From Clostridium beijerinckii (lineage in GTDB: Bacteria; Bacillota; Clostridia; Clostridiales; Clostridiaceae), in assembly GCF_036699995.1 (NCBI RefSeq), contig NZ_CP144906.1:1054001-1118000 (forward strand): a stretch of DNA of 64,000 nt, in the 5' to 3' direction. Positions 55,220 to 63,651 of the stretch are shown piece by piece. Numbering within the stretch: position 1 is the first letter of the stretch; each line of letters begins with the position of its first letter. The notes under the pieces were generated by a model. That model was not told where the DNA came from and ran no database searches. It worked only from the letters and a program-made list of their open reading frames with translations. Position numbers and translations under genes: made by a program.

Positions 55220-55236
55220 TTATCATTATATGATAA
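55220..55236. promoter_or_regulatory. Second palindrome before the XRE gene
   Basis: TTATCAT / ATGATAA with a three-base centre, 18 bases upstream of the start codon; suited to autoregulation. Confidence 0.4.
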
Positions 55237-55254
55237 CAATATGGAGTGAGGAAT

Positions 55255-56130
55255 TTGAATAAAGATTTATATGAATTTAAAGAAATAGATGAAAAGATAA
55301 AGAACAAATTAAATTATATTAAAGCTGATTCAGATATTATGTATAACAATATTAATGAAGTAAAAGCATTAAAAAATGATATATATGAAAAAACATCTAA
55401 GGTTTTTACGTACAATCTAAGAAAATTAATTCAATTGGAATCAACACAAAAAAAGTTGGCTGGTAAAATTGGTATATCTGAGGATTTATTATCTAAATAT
55501 AAATCAGGAGATGCTTTCCCATCTATAGAAACATTACTATATATTTCTGAAGTATATAATATAACAATTAAAAAGCTTATTTCTATACCACTAACAGCAG
55601 AAGATATTGAGAACTTAGAAAATAATAATGAAATTGGATCCGATATTTTTGAAGAGAAATACTACGTTTATTTTTTTGTTACTAATATAGCTAAAGAAGG
55701 ATCTTTGCATGAAGGGATTGTAGAAATTAAGAATGAAAATGTAAATTTTAAGATTTGTTCAGATGAAAAGGTGATTAAATATTTTACGGGGAAGTATATT
55801 GTATACGATAAAATGATATTTTTTAATTTAAGCAGTTCAAATGATGGAGTTACATATATAAATATGATCAAACCAAACCTGAATAAAAATAAGTACACCG
55901 GTGGAGTTGCTATGATGATGCTTCCATCAGATGCGAATAGTAAACCATGTGTTCAAAAGATTTTATTTAGCAAAATCAAATTAGATAGAGAATTATATTA
56001 CAGGAACCTAAAGGAGATTTTAAATTTTAAAATTGATGGAGTTAATTTAGGTCATGTTAAGCTATCTCAGTGGGAAGATGAGGCGGCGTATAATTTTATA
56101 TTAAAACTAAAGAGTTCTAGGAGAGCTTAG
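55255..56130 (+). CDS. XRE-family transcriptional regulator
   Basis: A 291-residue protein with an XRE/Cro-type HTH around residues 45-105 (FTYNLRKLIQLESTQKKLAGKIGISEDLLSKYKSGDAFPSIETLLYISEVYNI). It is preceded by a charged helical N-terminus; the C-terminal 170 residues form an unrecognised beta-rich domain (YYVYFFVTNIAKEGSLHEGIVEI, YTGGVAMMMLPSD) that may sense a signal. TTG at 55255 is likely (GGAG eight bases upstream). Divergent from the flippase, which it may control. Confidence 0.85.
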   Translation: MNKDLYEFKEIDEKIKNKLNYIKADSDIMYNNINEVKALKNDIYEKTSKVFTYNLRKLIQLESTQKKLAGKIGISEDLLSKYKSGDAFPSIETLLYISEVYNITIKKLISIPLTAEDIENLENNNEIGSDIFEEKYYVYFFVTNIAKEGSLHEGIVEIKNENVNFKICSDEKVIKYFTGKYIVYDKMIFFNLSSSNDGVTYINMIKPNLNKNKYTGGVAMMMLPSDANSKPCVQKILFSKIKLDRELYYRNLKEILNFKIDGVNLGHVKLSQWEDEAAYNFILKLKSSRRA

Positions 56131-56153
56131 TGTTCCATCACTATGCTTTTTTT
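56127..56153 (+). terminator. Short terminator
   Basis: TAGTG / CACTA around TTCCAT, then GCTTTTTTT, overlapping the stop of the XRE gene. Confidence 0.5.
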
Positions 56154-56533
56154 ATTATCTACATTTATTTCAATTATTTCAATAAAAGATTATTTGTAGT
56201 ATTTTAAACAAGTATAAAAAATTATAACTTAGTATTTGATATAAAATTTTAAAATCTCATTTAACCTTAAATTAGCATTGGATGTATTTATACAGCTGGA
56301 AATGGTAGAAGTTACTGAAGGAAGAGTTTTAAGCGATGGTTGTAGCATAGTTTCTAATTGGACTTTTTGATCAAAGATAAAAAATTTAAACTACTATGTT
56401 ATAATATATTTTATGTAAAAATAGCATTATTGAAATTCAACGATTAAATGTAAAAGTGATATTTAATTTATAATTTATAGATTAAATAAATGGCTAAAAT
56501 TTTTTTTGTGCTTGTCATGAAAGAGGTGATTAC
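56154..56533 (+). other. Gap with possible small gene remnant
   Basis: 380 bases without a supported gene. A frame from about 56250 to 56370 (LKLALDVFIQLEMVEVTEG, VLSDGCSIVSNWTF) lacks a start signal and is not recognised; possibly a fossil. A TATAAT box lies at 56400-56405. Confidence 0.25.
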
Positions 56534-59473
56534 TTGAAACTAGAAGAATTAAAGTCAATATTATTTAAATCAGCTTCATCTACTATGAAAAGAGAGGGAG
56601 AGGTTAAATTTAATAATGGTTTAGTCGCTTATTTTAAAGGTAAAAAGATAGATAATATATATCATATTTATGGAAGAGTTACGGATAAAAATAAAATTAA
56701 CGAATTTAGTACACATATTAAGATCAACCTTCAAAAGAAAAAACTAGAGAGTGCTAACTGTTCTTGTGATGAGTTTAAAGAGTTTACTTCAAGTGGATAT
56801 ACATTAATGTGTAGTCATATAACTGCTACTGAATATAAATTTATTAGCCTACTTGAAAATGACAACAATAAAGATGAAAATTCTGAAAAGAAAACTACAG
56901 AAAAATATAAAATATGGGGAAATAATCATAGCACAAGGCTTATTCGTAAAATAGAAAAGGATTCTCTATATTATGAGGTACAAACACCTTCGAGAAGCGG
57001 AAAGCTTATAATAAAGCCAGAGGAACTTAGAAAATTTTTAAAAGATATAGAGGCTAGAAAAATAAAATTTAAGTTTGATTATATTGAAATTACAGCACCA
57101 ATATTACATAAAGATCTACCTATAACCTTTAATGTTAAAGAAGATAATGGAATGATAGTCTTGACTACTCATAAGCAGCTTCCCATTTCACTAAATTCAA
57201 ACAATGATGTTTATTATTTTAGGAATGAACTTTATTTACCTTCAAAAAATCAAATTGATAATTATATTAGCCTGCATGAAAAATTATTGGCTCATGGTAG
57301 AATCACCTATAGAAAAGATATAGATACTTATACTAAACTAATGTCCATTTTAAGTAGAATTTCGAGTAACATAAATATTGCGGAAAACTTAAGAAATTAT
57401 GCATCTAATTTATCAAGACCTGAATTTTTTCTATATGAAGGGGACGGAAAGATTTATTGTGATATATTTCTTAGTTATGGCAATACAAAGATCAATATAC
57501 TAGATGAGAAAAATGTTTCGCATACATTCATAAGAGATTATAAAAAAGAAGAAAAGCTTCTTATGGAAGTTGAAAAGCTAAGTTTTGTAAAAATGGATAA
57601 CAGACTTTTATTTATAGGTAAAGATGAGGAGTTGTTTAATATATTGAGCGAAAAAGGAGAGACAATTCACTCGTTGGGAAATGTTATGTTAGGAAATGGA
57701 CTTAGCAATAAAAAAATATATAATTCGGATTCAATTAGAGTTGATTTAGATGAAGTGGATGGAAGTTATAATTTCTCTTATAGTATAGGGGAGTTAGGAA
57801 TAAAAGAATTAAATAGTGCATTGGAAGCATATAAAGGTAAAAATAAATTTTACAAAACAAGAAACAATGATTTTTTAGATTTTGAAGATAATGGTGTGAG
57901 AAGTTTTTTTAATCTTATGGAAGTATTGAATATAAATGTATATTCAAATAATGAAAAATTTAAAATGGAAAAGAATAAAGCCTTATGTCTATATGAAAAT
58001 ATAAAGAAGATAGGTTTAGGAATTATAGAGAATTCCAGCGAATTAGAAGAGGTAGGGAATAAGTTAGCCAGTATAAAGAATAAAAATATATCTATACCCA
58101 GTGATTTTAAGGGAATTCTCAGAGAATATCAAATTAATGGATTTAAGTGGCTCAAGACCTTAAGTGAAGTAGGATTTGGAGGAATATTAGCAGATGAGAT
58201 GGGATTAGGTAAGACAATACAAGTTATAGCATTCTTATTATCAGAGAAGAACAAAAAGACTTGCATAGTTTGTCCGACATCATTGCTTTATAACTGGAAA
58301 GATGAAATTTTAAGATTTGCGCCAAGTTTAAGGGTTGTGATGATTCATGGAACTCAGAGAGATAAATTGATTGAAGATATATGTGAATATGATGTAGTGC
58401 TAACTACCTATGGAACATTGAGATTAGATATAGATAATTATAGAGATATTGTTTTTGATTATTGCATAATTGATGAGGGGCAGAGTATTAAGAATTCGGA
58501 AGCTCAGAATTCAATAACTGTAAAAGAAATTCAGGCAAAAATTAGATTTGCTTTAACTGGAACACCTATTGAAAATAATTTAACAGAGCTTTGGTCTATA
58601 TTTGACTTTATAATGCCAGGGTACCTCTACACTAAAGAAAAGTTTGAGGAAAAATTTATTTCAAGAAGCGAAGATAATTTAGAGAATCTTAAGACTATGA
58701 TAAAGCCTTTTATTTTAAGGAGAACTAAGAAAGAAGTAATGAATGAATTACCAGATAAAATAGAAAAAACTTTATTAGTTGAAATGACATCTGCTCAAAA
58801 AGCTGTGTATAGTAATTATGTAAAAAGAGTAAAAGCTGCAATGAAGAATAACAAAGATGGTAGAATCGAGATATTCTCATACTTAACTAAGCTAAGGGAG
58901 ATATGTTTAGATCCTTCACTTATACTTGAAGACTATAATGGAGGAAGTGGGAAAATAGAAAAAGTAGTAGAAATCATTAAGAATCATATTGATTCTGGTG
59001 GGAAGATACTTCTATTTTCACAATTTACTTCTGCATTAGATAGGATTGGTGATCGCTTAAGTAAGGAGAAAGTAGAATTTTTCCATTTGAGCGGAAAAAC
59101 AAGTCCTAAAAATAGAATAAAAATGGTTAAAGATTTTAATACTAATGAGTTTGTGAATGTCTTTTTGATTTCCTTAAAGGCTGGAGGGACTGGACTTAAC
59201 TTAACATCAGCTAATTTGGTTATTCATTTTGATCCATGGTGGAATCCAGCAGTTGAGGCTCAGGCGACGGATAGAGCTCATAGAATTGGTCAAAGAGATG
59301 TAGTAGAGGTGATTAAGTTAGTATCTAAAGGAACTATAGAGGAGAAAATCATTTTGCTTCAAGAAGATAAAAAACAACTTATTGACAGTATTTTAACGGG
59401 AGAACTTAAAAATAGCGGTTTATTAGGCAGTTTATCAAAGGAAGATTTACAACAATTGTTTGAGAGAGATTAA
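56534..59473 (+). CDS. SWIM zinc-finger SNF2-family helicase
   Basis: A 979-residue SNF2-type ATPase. An N-terminal SWIM zinc finger (SANCSCDEF...LMCSHIT, about residues 75-100) is followed by a bacterial SNF2-associated middle region, then the helicase core: ILADEMGLGKT, IIDEGQSIKN, LTGTPIENNLTELWSIFDF, ILLFSQFTSALD, SLKAGGTGLNLTSAN, and ATDRAHRIGQ. Such proteins translocate on DNA or remodel protein-nucleic acid complexes; the bacterial role is not settled. The start is TTG with AGAGGTGAT upstream. No methylase or nuclease is adjacent, so a defence role has no support here. Confidence 0.93.
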   Translation: MKLEELKSILFKSASSTMKREGEVKFNNGLVAYFKGKKIDNIYHIYGRVTDKNKINEFSTHIKINLQKKKLESANCSCDEFKEFTSSGYTLMCSHITATEYKFISLLENDNNKDENSEKKTTEKYKIWGNNHSTRLIRKIEKDSLYYEVQTPSRSGKLIIKPEELRKFLKDIEARKIKFKFDYIEITAPILHKDLPITFNVKEDNGMIVLTTHKQLPISLNSNNDVYYFRNELYLPSKNQIDNYISLHEKLLAHGRITYRKDIDTYTKLMSILSRISSNINIAENLRNYASNLSRPEFFLYEGDGKIYCDIFLSYGNTKINILDEKNVSHTFIRDYKKEEKLLMEVEKLSFVKMDNRLLFIGKDEELFNILSEKGETIHSLGNVMLGNGLSNKKIYNSDSIRVDLDEVDGSYNFSYSIGELGIKELNSALEAYKGKNKFYKTRNNDFLDFEDNGVRSFFNLMEVLNINVYSNNEKFKMEKNKALCLYENIKKIGLGIIENSSELEEVGNKLASIKNKNISIPSDFKGILREYQINGFKWLKTLSEVGFGGILADEMGLGKTIQVIAFLLSEKNKKTCIVCPTSLLYNWKDEILRFAPSLRVVMIHGTQRDKLIEDICEYDVVLTTYGTLRLDIDNYRDIVFDYCIIDEGQSIKNSEAQNSITVKEIQAKIRFALTGTPIENNLTELWSIFDFIMPGYLYTKEKFEEKFISRSEDNLENLKTMIKPFILRRTKKEVMNELPDKIEKTLLVEMTSAQKAVYSNYVKRVKAAMKNNKDGRIEIFSYLTKLREICLDPSLILEDYNGGSGKIEKVVEIIKNHIDSGGKILLFSQFTSALDRIGDRLSKEKVEFFHLSGKTSPKNRIKMVKDFNTNEFVNVFLISLKAGGTGLNLTSANLVIHFDPWWNPAVEAQATDRAHRIGQRDVVEVIKLVSKGTIEEKIILLQEDKKQLIDSILTGELKNSGLLGSLSKEDLQQLFERD

Positions 59474-59593
59474 ATAATTGTTGTATAAATATAAAAAGAT
59501 ATTAGTAAGAAATAATTATGTTGAATGAAGAAAATCTGGCTAGATTTTTAATGTTAATTGAAATCTATAAAAATTATATATTTCTATGAGTAT

Positions 59594-59626
59594 AAAATTA
59601 TCTGAAAAATATTTTCAGATAATTTT
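59594..59626. terminator. Strong bidirectional terminator
   Basis: Perfect 15-base arms AAAATTATCTGAAAA / TTTTCAGATAATTTT with a three-base loop. Confidence 0.88.
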
Positions 59627-59759
59627 ATTATTTAAAGGAATATTTGAAAATAAGTACCTGTTTTGAGTGCATGTATATAATTATCAATAGTTATCTACTA
59701 TAATGTAAATGAACAAAATGTAAATACCAAGTACGAAGCATAAGCGTTTAAAGATTAGG

Positions 59760-60629
59760 TCATTCTTCTACTTGTCGATGATCTAACTTGTTAAATTCGT
59801 TTAAGCGATACTCCATATTTTTTTCATAATCTTTGTTAAAGATACAAGAGAATATGACATCTAAAACATATTGTGTAGCAATATGAGAAGAATAGTGAGA
59901 AATTTTCTTTTTTAAATTTTCTTTACTAGAAACAAATATATGATATTTAAATAACTTAGTTAAATAGTTTTCTTGAGCTGAACAGATAACTAAGGTTTCT
60001 ATTTCCTTACGTTTTAGAACTAAAGCAATTTCTTTAATTTCAGGTGTCTTACCAGAATAAGAAAGGATAATTGCAACTTGCTTATTTTTATTATTGGAAG
60101 CGGCAGCACGGTATACTTGGTTCATTGGAATTAGTGAAACATTAACGTATCTACCGATGCTTTGCATTTTATCTTGAAAGTTCAATGCCGTTTGTATATT
60201 ATTTGTAACGGCATAAACATCGACTATCTCGGCATTATAAATTAAATCAACAGCATCTTCTAGCTGTTCGGAATTAAAGAAGGAAAAAGTGTTGGTTAAG
60301 GTATCAATATAAAGTTGCTTAATGTTACTTGCAATTTGAAATTGTGTATCGTCTTTCTTGAAAGGAAAATTTATATCGATATTTCCTGGTTTATTCATCT
60401 TGGAGTATAGTTCTTCAACAAACTTAATTTTAAATTCTTTGAAACCAGTTAATCCAATTTTTTTACATAGTCTGTGTAGAGTTGAGATTGATGAAAAAGA
60501 TACTTTGGCTAATTCATCTAGTGACATACCAGCAACTTGCTCTTGATTTTCCAATATGTAATTTGCAAGTAATTTTTCTGTTTCAGTTAAATTATTCGCA
60601 TATAAAAGTAAATTATAAATTGTCATCAT
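59760..60629 (-). CDS. MurR/RpiR-family transcriptional regulator
   Basis: A 289-residue regulator with an N-terminal RpiR HTH (LAKVSFSSISTLHRLCKKIGLTGFKEFKI) and a C-terminal SIS sugar-phosphate-binding domain (VDVYAVTNNIQTALNFQDKMQSIG, VAIILSYSGKTPEI). AAGGAG lies before the start (60629 or the adjacent ATG at 60626). Members sense phosphosugars. The target may be the HAD/PHP genes on the other side of the gap, where a TGATAC-ATT-GTTTCA site is seen, or a lost sugar operon including the broken SIS gene 7 kb away. Confidence 0.9.
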   Translation of the reverse strand: MMTIYNLLLYANNLTETEKLLANYILENQEQVAGMSLDELAKVSFSSISTLHRLCKKIGLTGFKEFKIKFVEELYSKMNKPGNIDINFPFKKDDTQFQIASNIKQLYIDTLTNTFSFFNSEQLEDAVDLIYNAEIVDVYAVTNNIQTALNFQDKMQSIGRYVNVSLIPMNQVYRAAASNNKNKQVAIILSYSGKTPEIKEIALVLKRKEIETLVICSAQENYLTKLFKYHIFVSSKENLKKKISHYSSHIATQYVLDVIFSCIFNKDYEKNMEYRLNEFNKLDHRQVEE

Positions 60630-60734
60630 AATTATCTCCTTAGTGAAGTTTACATTTTTAGATGAATTATTTTATTAATGAATGTCGTCAATAAATAATT
60701 AAATTTGTCATTAATACTTTTTAAGGAAAAGTAC

Positions 60735-60834
60735 TATATATGTTGCTAAAATAATTCTTCATCATAATTCTAAAAATATGTAAAAAATTTTAGCCGTAAT
60801 TATGAAATATGCATTATGAATTACAACATATATA
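60735..60834. repeat. Dispersed MITE-like repeat, copy 3, with perfect 11-base terminal inverted repeats
   Basis: Ends TATATATGTTG (60735-60745) and CAACATATATA (60824-60834) are perfect inverted repeats. The interior shares attcttcatcataattctaa, aattttagccgtaatt and gaaat-tgcatta with the other two copies. Exactly 100 bases, no coding capacity. Confidence 0.75.
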
Positions 60835-61044
60835 TATTTATTTTAGCATTAATAAAAATTATTATCATCAAATTGAACTGAAGAATTATAAACTTAAAAT
60901 ATCAATGGCGTTAGCATATAAATTATATTGTAGAAATTATAACTGGATTTGAGCATGTATTATAAAGATGACTTTTAAAGAGTACAAGCAGTTTATTTTT
61001 TATAAAGAAAATTATTAAGTAGAGTATATATTCACACAGAAGAT

Positions 61045-61078
61045 TGATACATTGTTTCATTATTTGGAGAGTTATAAT
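61045..61078 (+). promoter_or_regulatory. Candidate promoter with overlapping RpiR-type operator
   Basis: TTGTTT (61052-61057) and TATAAT (61073-61078), 15-base spacing. The imperfect palindrome TGATAC-ATT-GTTTCA (61045-61059) overlaps the -35 box. The remainder of the gap 60835-61200 is non-coding. Confidence 0.4.
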
Positions 61079-61200
61079 AAAATCAAATCTGCAAGTGACT
61101 ATAGAAAGTAGTATATATACACAGTCTTAGAAACAGATTGCGTTTTAAATATTTTAGAAAAGTATATATAAAAATGAGCAATATAGGAGGAGGCAAAATT

Positions 61201-62028
61201 ATGGCATATAAACTAATAGCTTGTGATATGGATGAGACATTATTAAATGATAATCATATAATTTGTCAAAGAAATATTGATTTAATAAAAAGAGCCAAGA
61301 AAGAGTATGGAGTAAAATTTGTACCAGCTACAGGAAGAGGTTATTCTTCTATTCAGAAGGACTTGAAGATTTTAGACTTATATGATCAGGCTGGGGAATA
61401 TATTATTTCCTTTAATGGCGGCGCCTTAACAGAAAATAAGGATAACAGGCTACTGCAATTTAAAGGATTAAGGTTCGATAAGATGAAAGAAATTTTTGAG
61501 TATGGATTAAATAAGGATGTTTGTATACATGTTTATACAAAAGATAAATTGTATATTTATAATTTATCACAAAGTGAAGAAGAAAGAATTAAAAATCAAA
61601 AATTAGAGTGTACTATTATGAAAGAAAACACAGTGAATTTTCTTGAAAAGGAACCAATTGCAAAGATTATATATCAAAATATAGATGTTCAATATCTTAT
61701 GGGTATTGAGCCAGATATGAGAAGTATTACAGAGGGGTATTGTGCTGTAAGTTATTCGTCAAATCGATATATGGAATTTAATTCATTAGGGGTAGATAAA
61801 GGAAGTGGCCTAATTAACCTAGCAAAAATTTTGGATATAGATATTAAAGACACAATTGCTGTAGGAGATAACTACAACGATATGTCTATGTTAAAAGTAG
61901 CAGGCCTATCAGTAGCGGCGGGAAATGCAGTTGAAGATGTAAAAAGAGCTTGTGATTATACAACAGAAGCCGATAATAATGAAGGTGTTGTCGCTGAATT
62001 AATTGAGAAGTTTATATTGAAGAAATAG
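61201..62028 (+). CDS. Cof-type HAD-superfamily phosphatase
   Basis: A 275-residue HAD hydrolase of the Cof/SupH subfamily (sugar-phosphate or nucleotide phosphatases). Motif I ACDMDETLLND with Asp9 and Asp11, motif II TGRGYSS region, motif III Lys in GVDKGSGL, motif IV GDNYNDMSML. The ATG at 61201 follows AGGAGGAGG; an upstream ATG at 61138 lacks a site. The next gene, 40 bases on, is a broken PHP phosphatase, so they were likely one operon. Substrate unknown. Confidence 0.92.
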   Translation: MAYKLIACDMDETLLNDNHIICQRNIDLIKRAKKEYGVKFVPATGRGYSSIQKDLKILDLYDQAGEYIISFNGGALTENKDNRLLQFKGLRFDKMKEIFEYGLNKDVCIHVYTKDKLYIYNLSQSEEERIKNQKLECTIMKENTVNFLEKEPIAKIIYQNIDVQYLMGIEPDMRSITEGYCAVSYSSNRYMEFNSLGVDKGSGLINLAKILDIDIKDTIAVGDNYNDMSMLKVAGLSVAAGNAVEDVKRACDYTTEADNNEGVVAELIEKFILKK

Positions 62029-62068
62029 TAATAATAGTTGTAATAATATTTTAGGAGGAAATTTAATT

Positions 62069-62480
62069 ATGTTAGCTGATTATCATATGCATACAAGTTT
62101 TAGTGATGATTCCACTTATCCTATGGAAGATGAGATCAAAAAAGCGATATCTTTAGGAATTGATGAAATATGCTTTACAGAGCATGTTGATTATGGAGTG
62201 AAAGTAGATATAAATTGCGATTATATAGCTTATATAAATGAATTTAATAGATGCAGAGAGAAATAGTTTTAGATATGGGTTAGATGATTTGACACCTTCT
62301 AGAGAAATATTAAAGTTATACAGAGAATTAGGAGGAACTATTATTACAATAGGGTCTGATTCGCATAAGGAAGATGATGTAGGATGCAAGATTTCTTATG
62401 TAAAAAATGAACTTAAGGAACTCGGATATAAAGAATTTTGTACATATAAGAAAATGGAACCAATCTTTCATTGCTTATGA
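62069..62480 (+). pseudogene. PHP-family histidinol phosphatase-like gene, internally deleted
   Basis: The N-terminus MLADYHMHTSFSDDSTYPMEDEIK and FTEHVDYG are those of HisK-type histidinol phosphatases. The frame stops at 62264-62266, right after EFNRCREK. A second frame continues from about 62260 with NSFRYGLDDLTPSREILKLYREL and SDSHKEDDVGCKI. Intact relatives have about 265 residues; about 130 from the middle are missing, with a frame change. AGGAGG is intact. It cannot make an active enzyme because the central metal ligands are lost. Confidence 0.88.
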
Positions 62481-62514
62481 TAATAAATGAACAATTAAAG
62501 ATATTAGTAAAGTT

Positions 62515-62562
62515 CAGCGTACACGGACTATAGGTAAATAAGTTCATGTATGCTGTATTTTT
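62515..62562 (+). terminator. Intrinsic terminator
   Basis: CAGCGTACA (62515-62523) pairs with TGTATGCTG (62547-62555), then TATTTTTA. Confidence 0.75.
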
Positions 62563-62720
62563 ACTTAGTTCAATTTATTATTATTTAATTACCAGTAATT
62601 GAAAACTGTTTTATCGCTATGAAAATTAATAAAATGGAGTTATTAAAAAAATAATTTTACATATTGCACATAGGTGTTAAAATATAGGAAGATTAGTTTA
62701 TTTTGAAAGGGATATGAAAA

Positions 62721-63233
62721 ATGATAAGAGAAGCAACGGAAAAGGATTTAGCAGATATTTTAGAGATTTATAATGATGCTATATTAAATACAACAGCGAT
62801 TTATGATTATACTGCTCATAATCTTGAGGAAAGAAAACAGTGGTTTGATGAAAAGAAAAAAGATGGATGCCCACTATTGGTGTTTGAAAAAGATGACAAA
62901 GTTGTAGGATTTGCTACATACGGATCGTTTAGAACTTATCCAGCCTTTAAGTACACAATAGAACATTCTGTATATGTTCATAAAGACTGTAGAAATTTAG
63001 GAATTGGAAAGATATTGTTAAAGGAATTAATTGATGCTGCTAATAGAGATGAGTACGCAACTATGGTTGCTTGTATTGATAGTTTAAATGAGGGTAGTAT
63101 CAAAATTCATGAGAAATTCGGGTTTAAATACTCTGGCACAGTAACTAAAGCAGGCTATAAATTTGGTAAATGGTTGGACTTAGTTTTTTATCAACTAGAT
63201 CTAACAGGTCCTAAGCATCCAATAGAAATATAA
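62721..63233 (+). CDS. GNAT N-acetyltransferase (phosphinothricin acetyltransferase-like)
   Basis: A 170-residue GNAT protein close in length and layout to Pat/YwnH-type acetyltransferases that acetylate small amines such as methionine sulfone analogues. N-terminal IREATEKDLADILEIYNDAILNTTAIYDY, acetyl-CoA loop HKDCRNLGIGKILLKELID, C-terminal NEGSIKIHEKFGFKYSGTVTKAGYKFGKWLDLVFYQ. AAGGG lies upstream of the ATG. Natural substrate uncertain. Confidence 0.92.
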   Translation: MIREATEKDLADILEIYNDAILNTTAIYDYTAHNLEERKQWFDEKKKDGCPLLVFEKDDKVVGFATYGSFRTYPAFKYTIEHSVYVHKDCRNLGIGKILLKELIDAANRDEYATMVACIDSLNEGSIKIHEKFGFKYSGTVTKAGYKFGKWLDLVFYQLDLTGPKHPIEI

Positions 63234-63309
63234 TGATTTCTATATGTATAGATCAACTTTAAAACTAAATTTATGTGGCAACTTACCGAAATCGCAAATA
63301 TTTTGTTCC

Positions 63310-63446
63310 GAAAAGCTATGAAAATATCGCTGGAAATTCTAAGTTGCAGGTTTCACCACTTTAGCATGCTCCAACTTTCAGTGTGACAAGCTAAAGTGGA
63401 ACAACCTACAACTAAGAATCTTAGCAGCTCATTTTCAAATGTTTTC
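63310..63446. repeat. Long imperfect hairpin, MITE-like or structured RNA
   Basis: Left arm 63310-63365 pairs with right arm 63390-63446 in successive blocks: GAAAA/TTTTC, TGAAAAT/ATTTTCA, GCT/AGC, ATTCT/AGAAT, AGTTG/CAACT, AGGTT/AACCT, CCACTTTAGC/GCTAAAGTGG, with a 24-base loop. More GC-rich than the surrounding gap. The rest of the 63234-63651 gap is non-coding. Confidence 0.7.
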
Positions 63447-63597
63447 TACACAAATATATTTATGATTTCTAGTTAAGATAATCATTTATATATAGTAAGT
63501 ATGGGAATATTTCTATGTAATAAGTCTAATTTACAGTTTGGATATCTATATTAAGTATTATATTCTTGAAATAAATACAAGTATTTTTAATAATAAT

Positions 63598-63642
63598 AAA
63601 GCACCACCAGATGTCATAATTTATAACATCTGGTGGTGCTTT
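63598..63642. terminator. Strong bidirectional terminator
   Basis: Perfect 17-base arms AAAGCACCACCAGATGT and complement, T-tails on both strands, between convergent genes. Confidence 0.95.
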
Positions 63643-63651
63643 TTCACTTTT

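Noticed and set aside
56534..59473. Defence-island reading of the SNF2 helicase next to an XRE regulator
   Set aside because: No methyltransferase, nuclease, PLD or other known defence partner is adjacent, and SWIM-SNF2 proteins are common solitary genes in Firmicutes.
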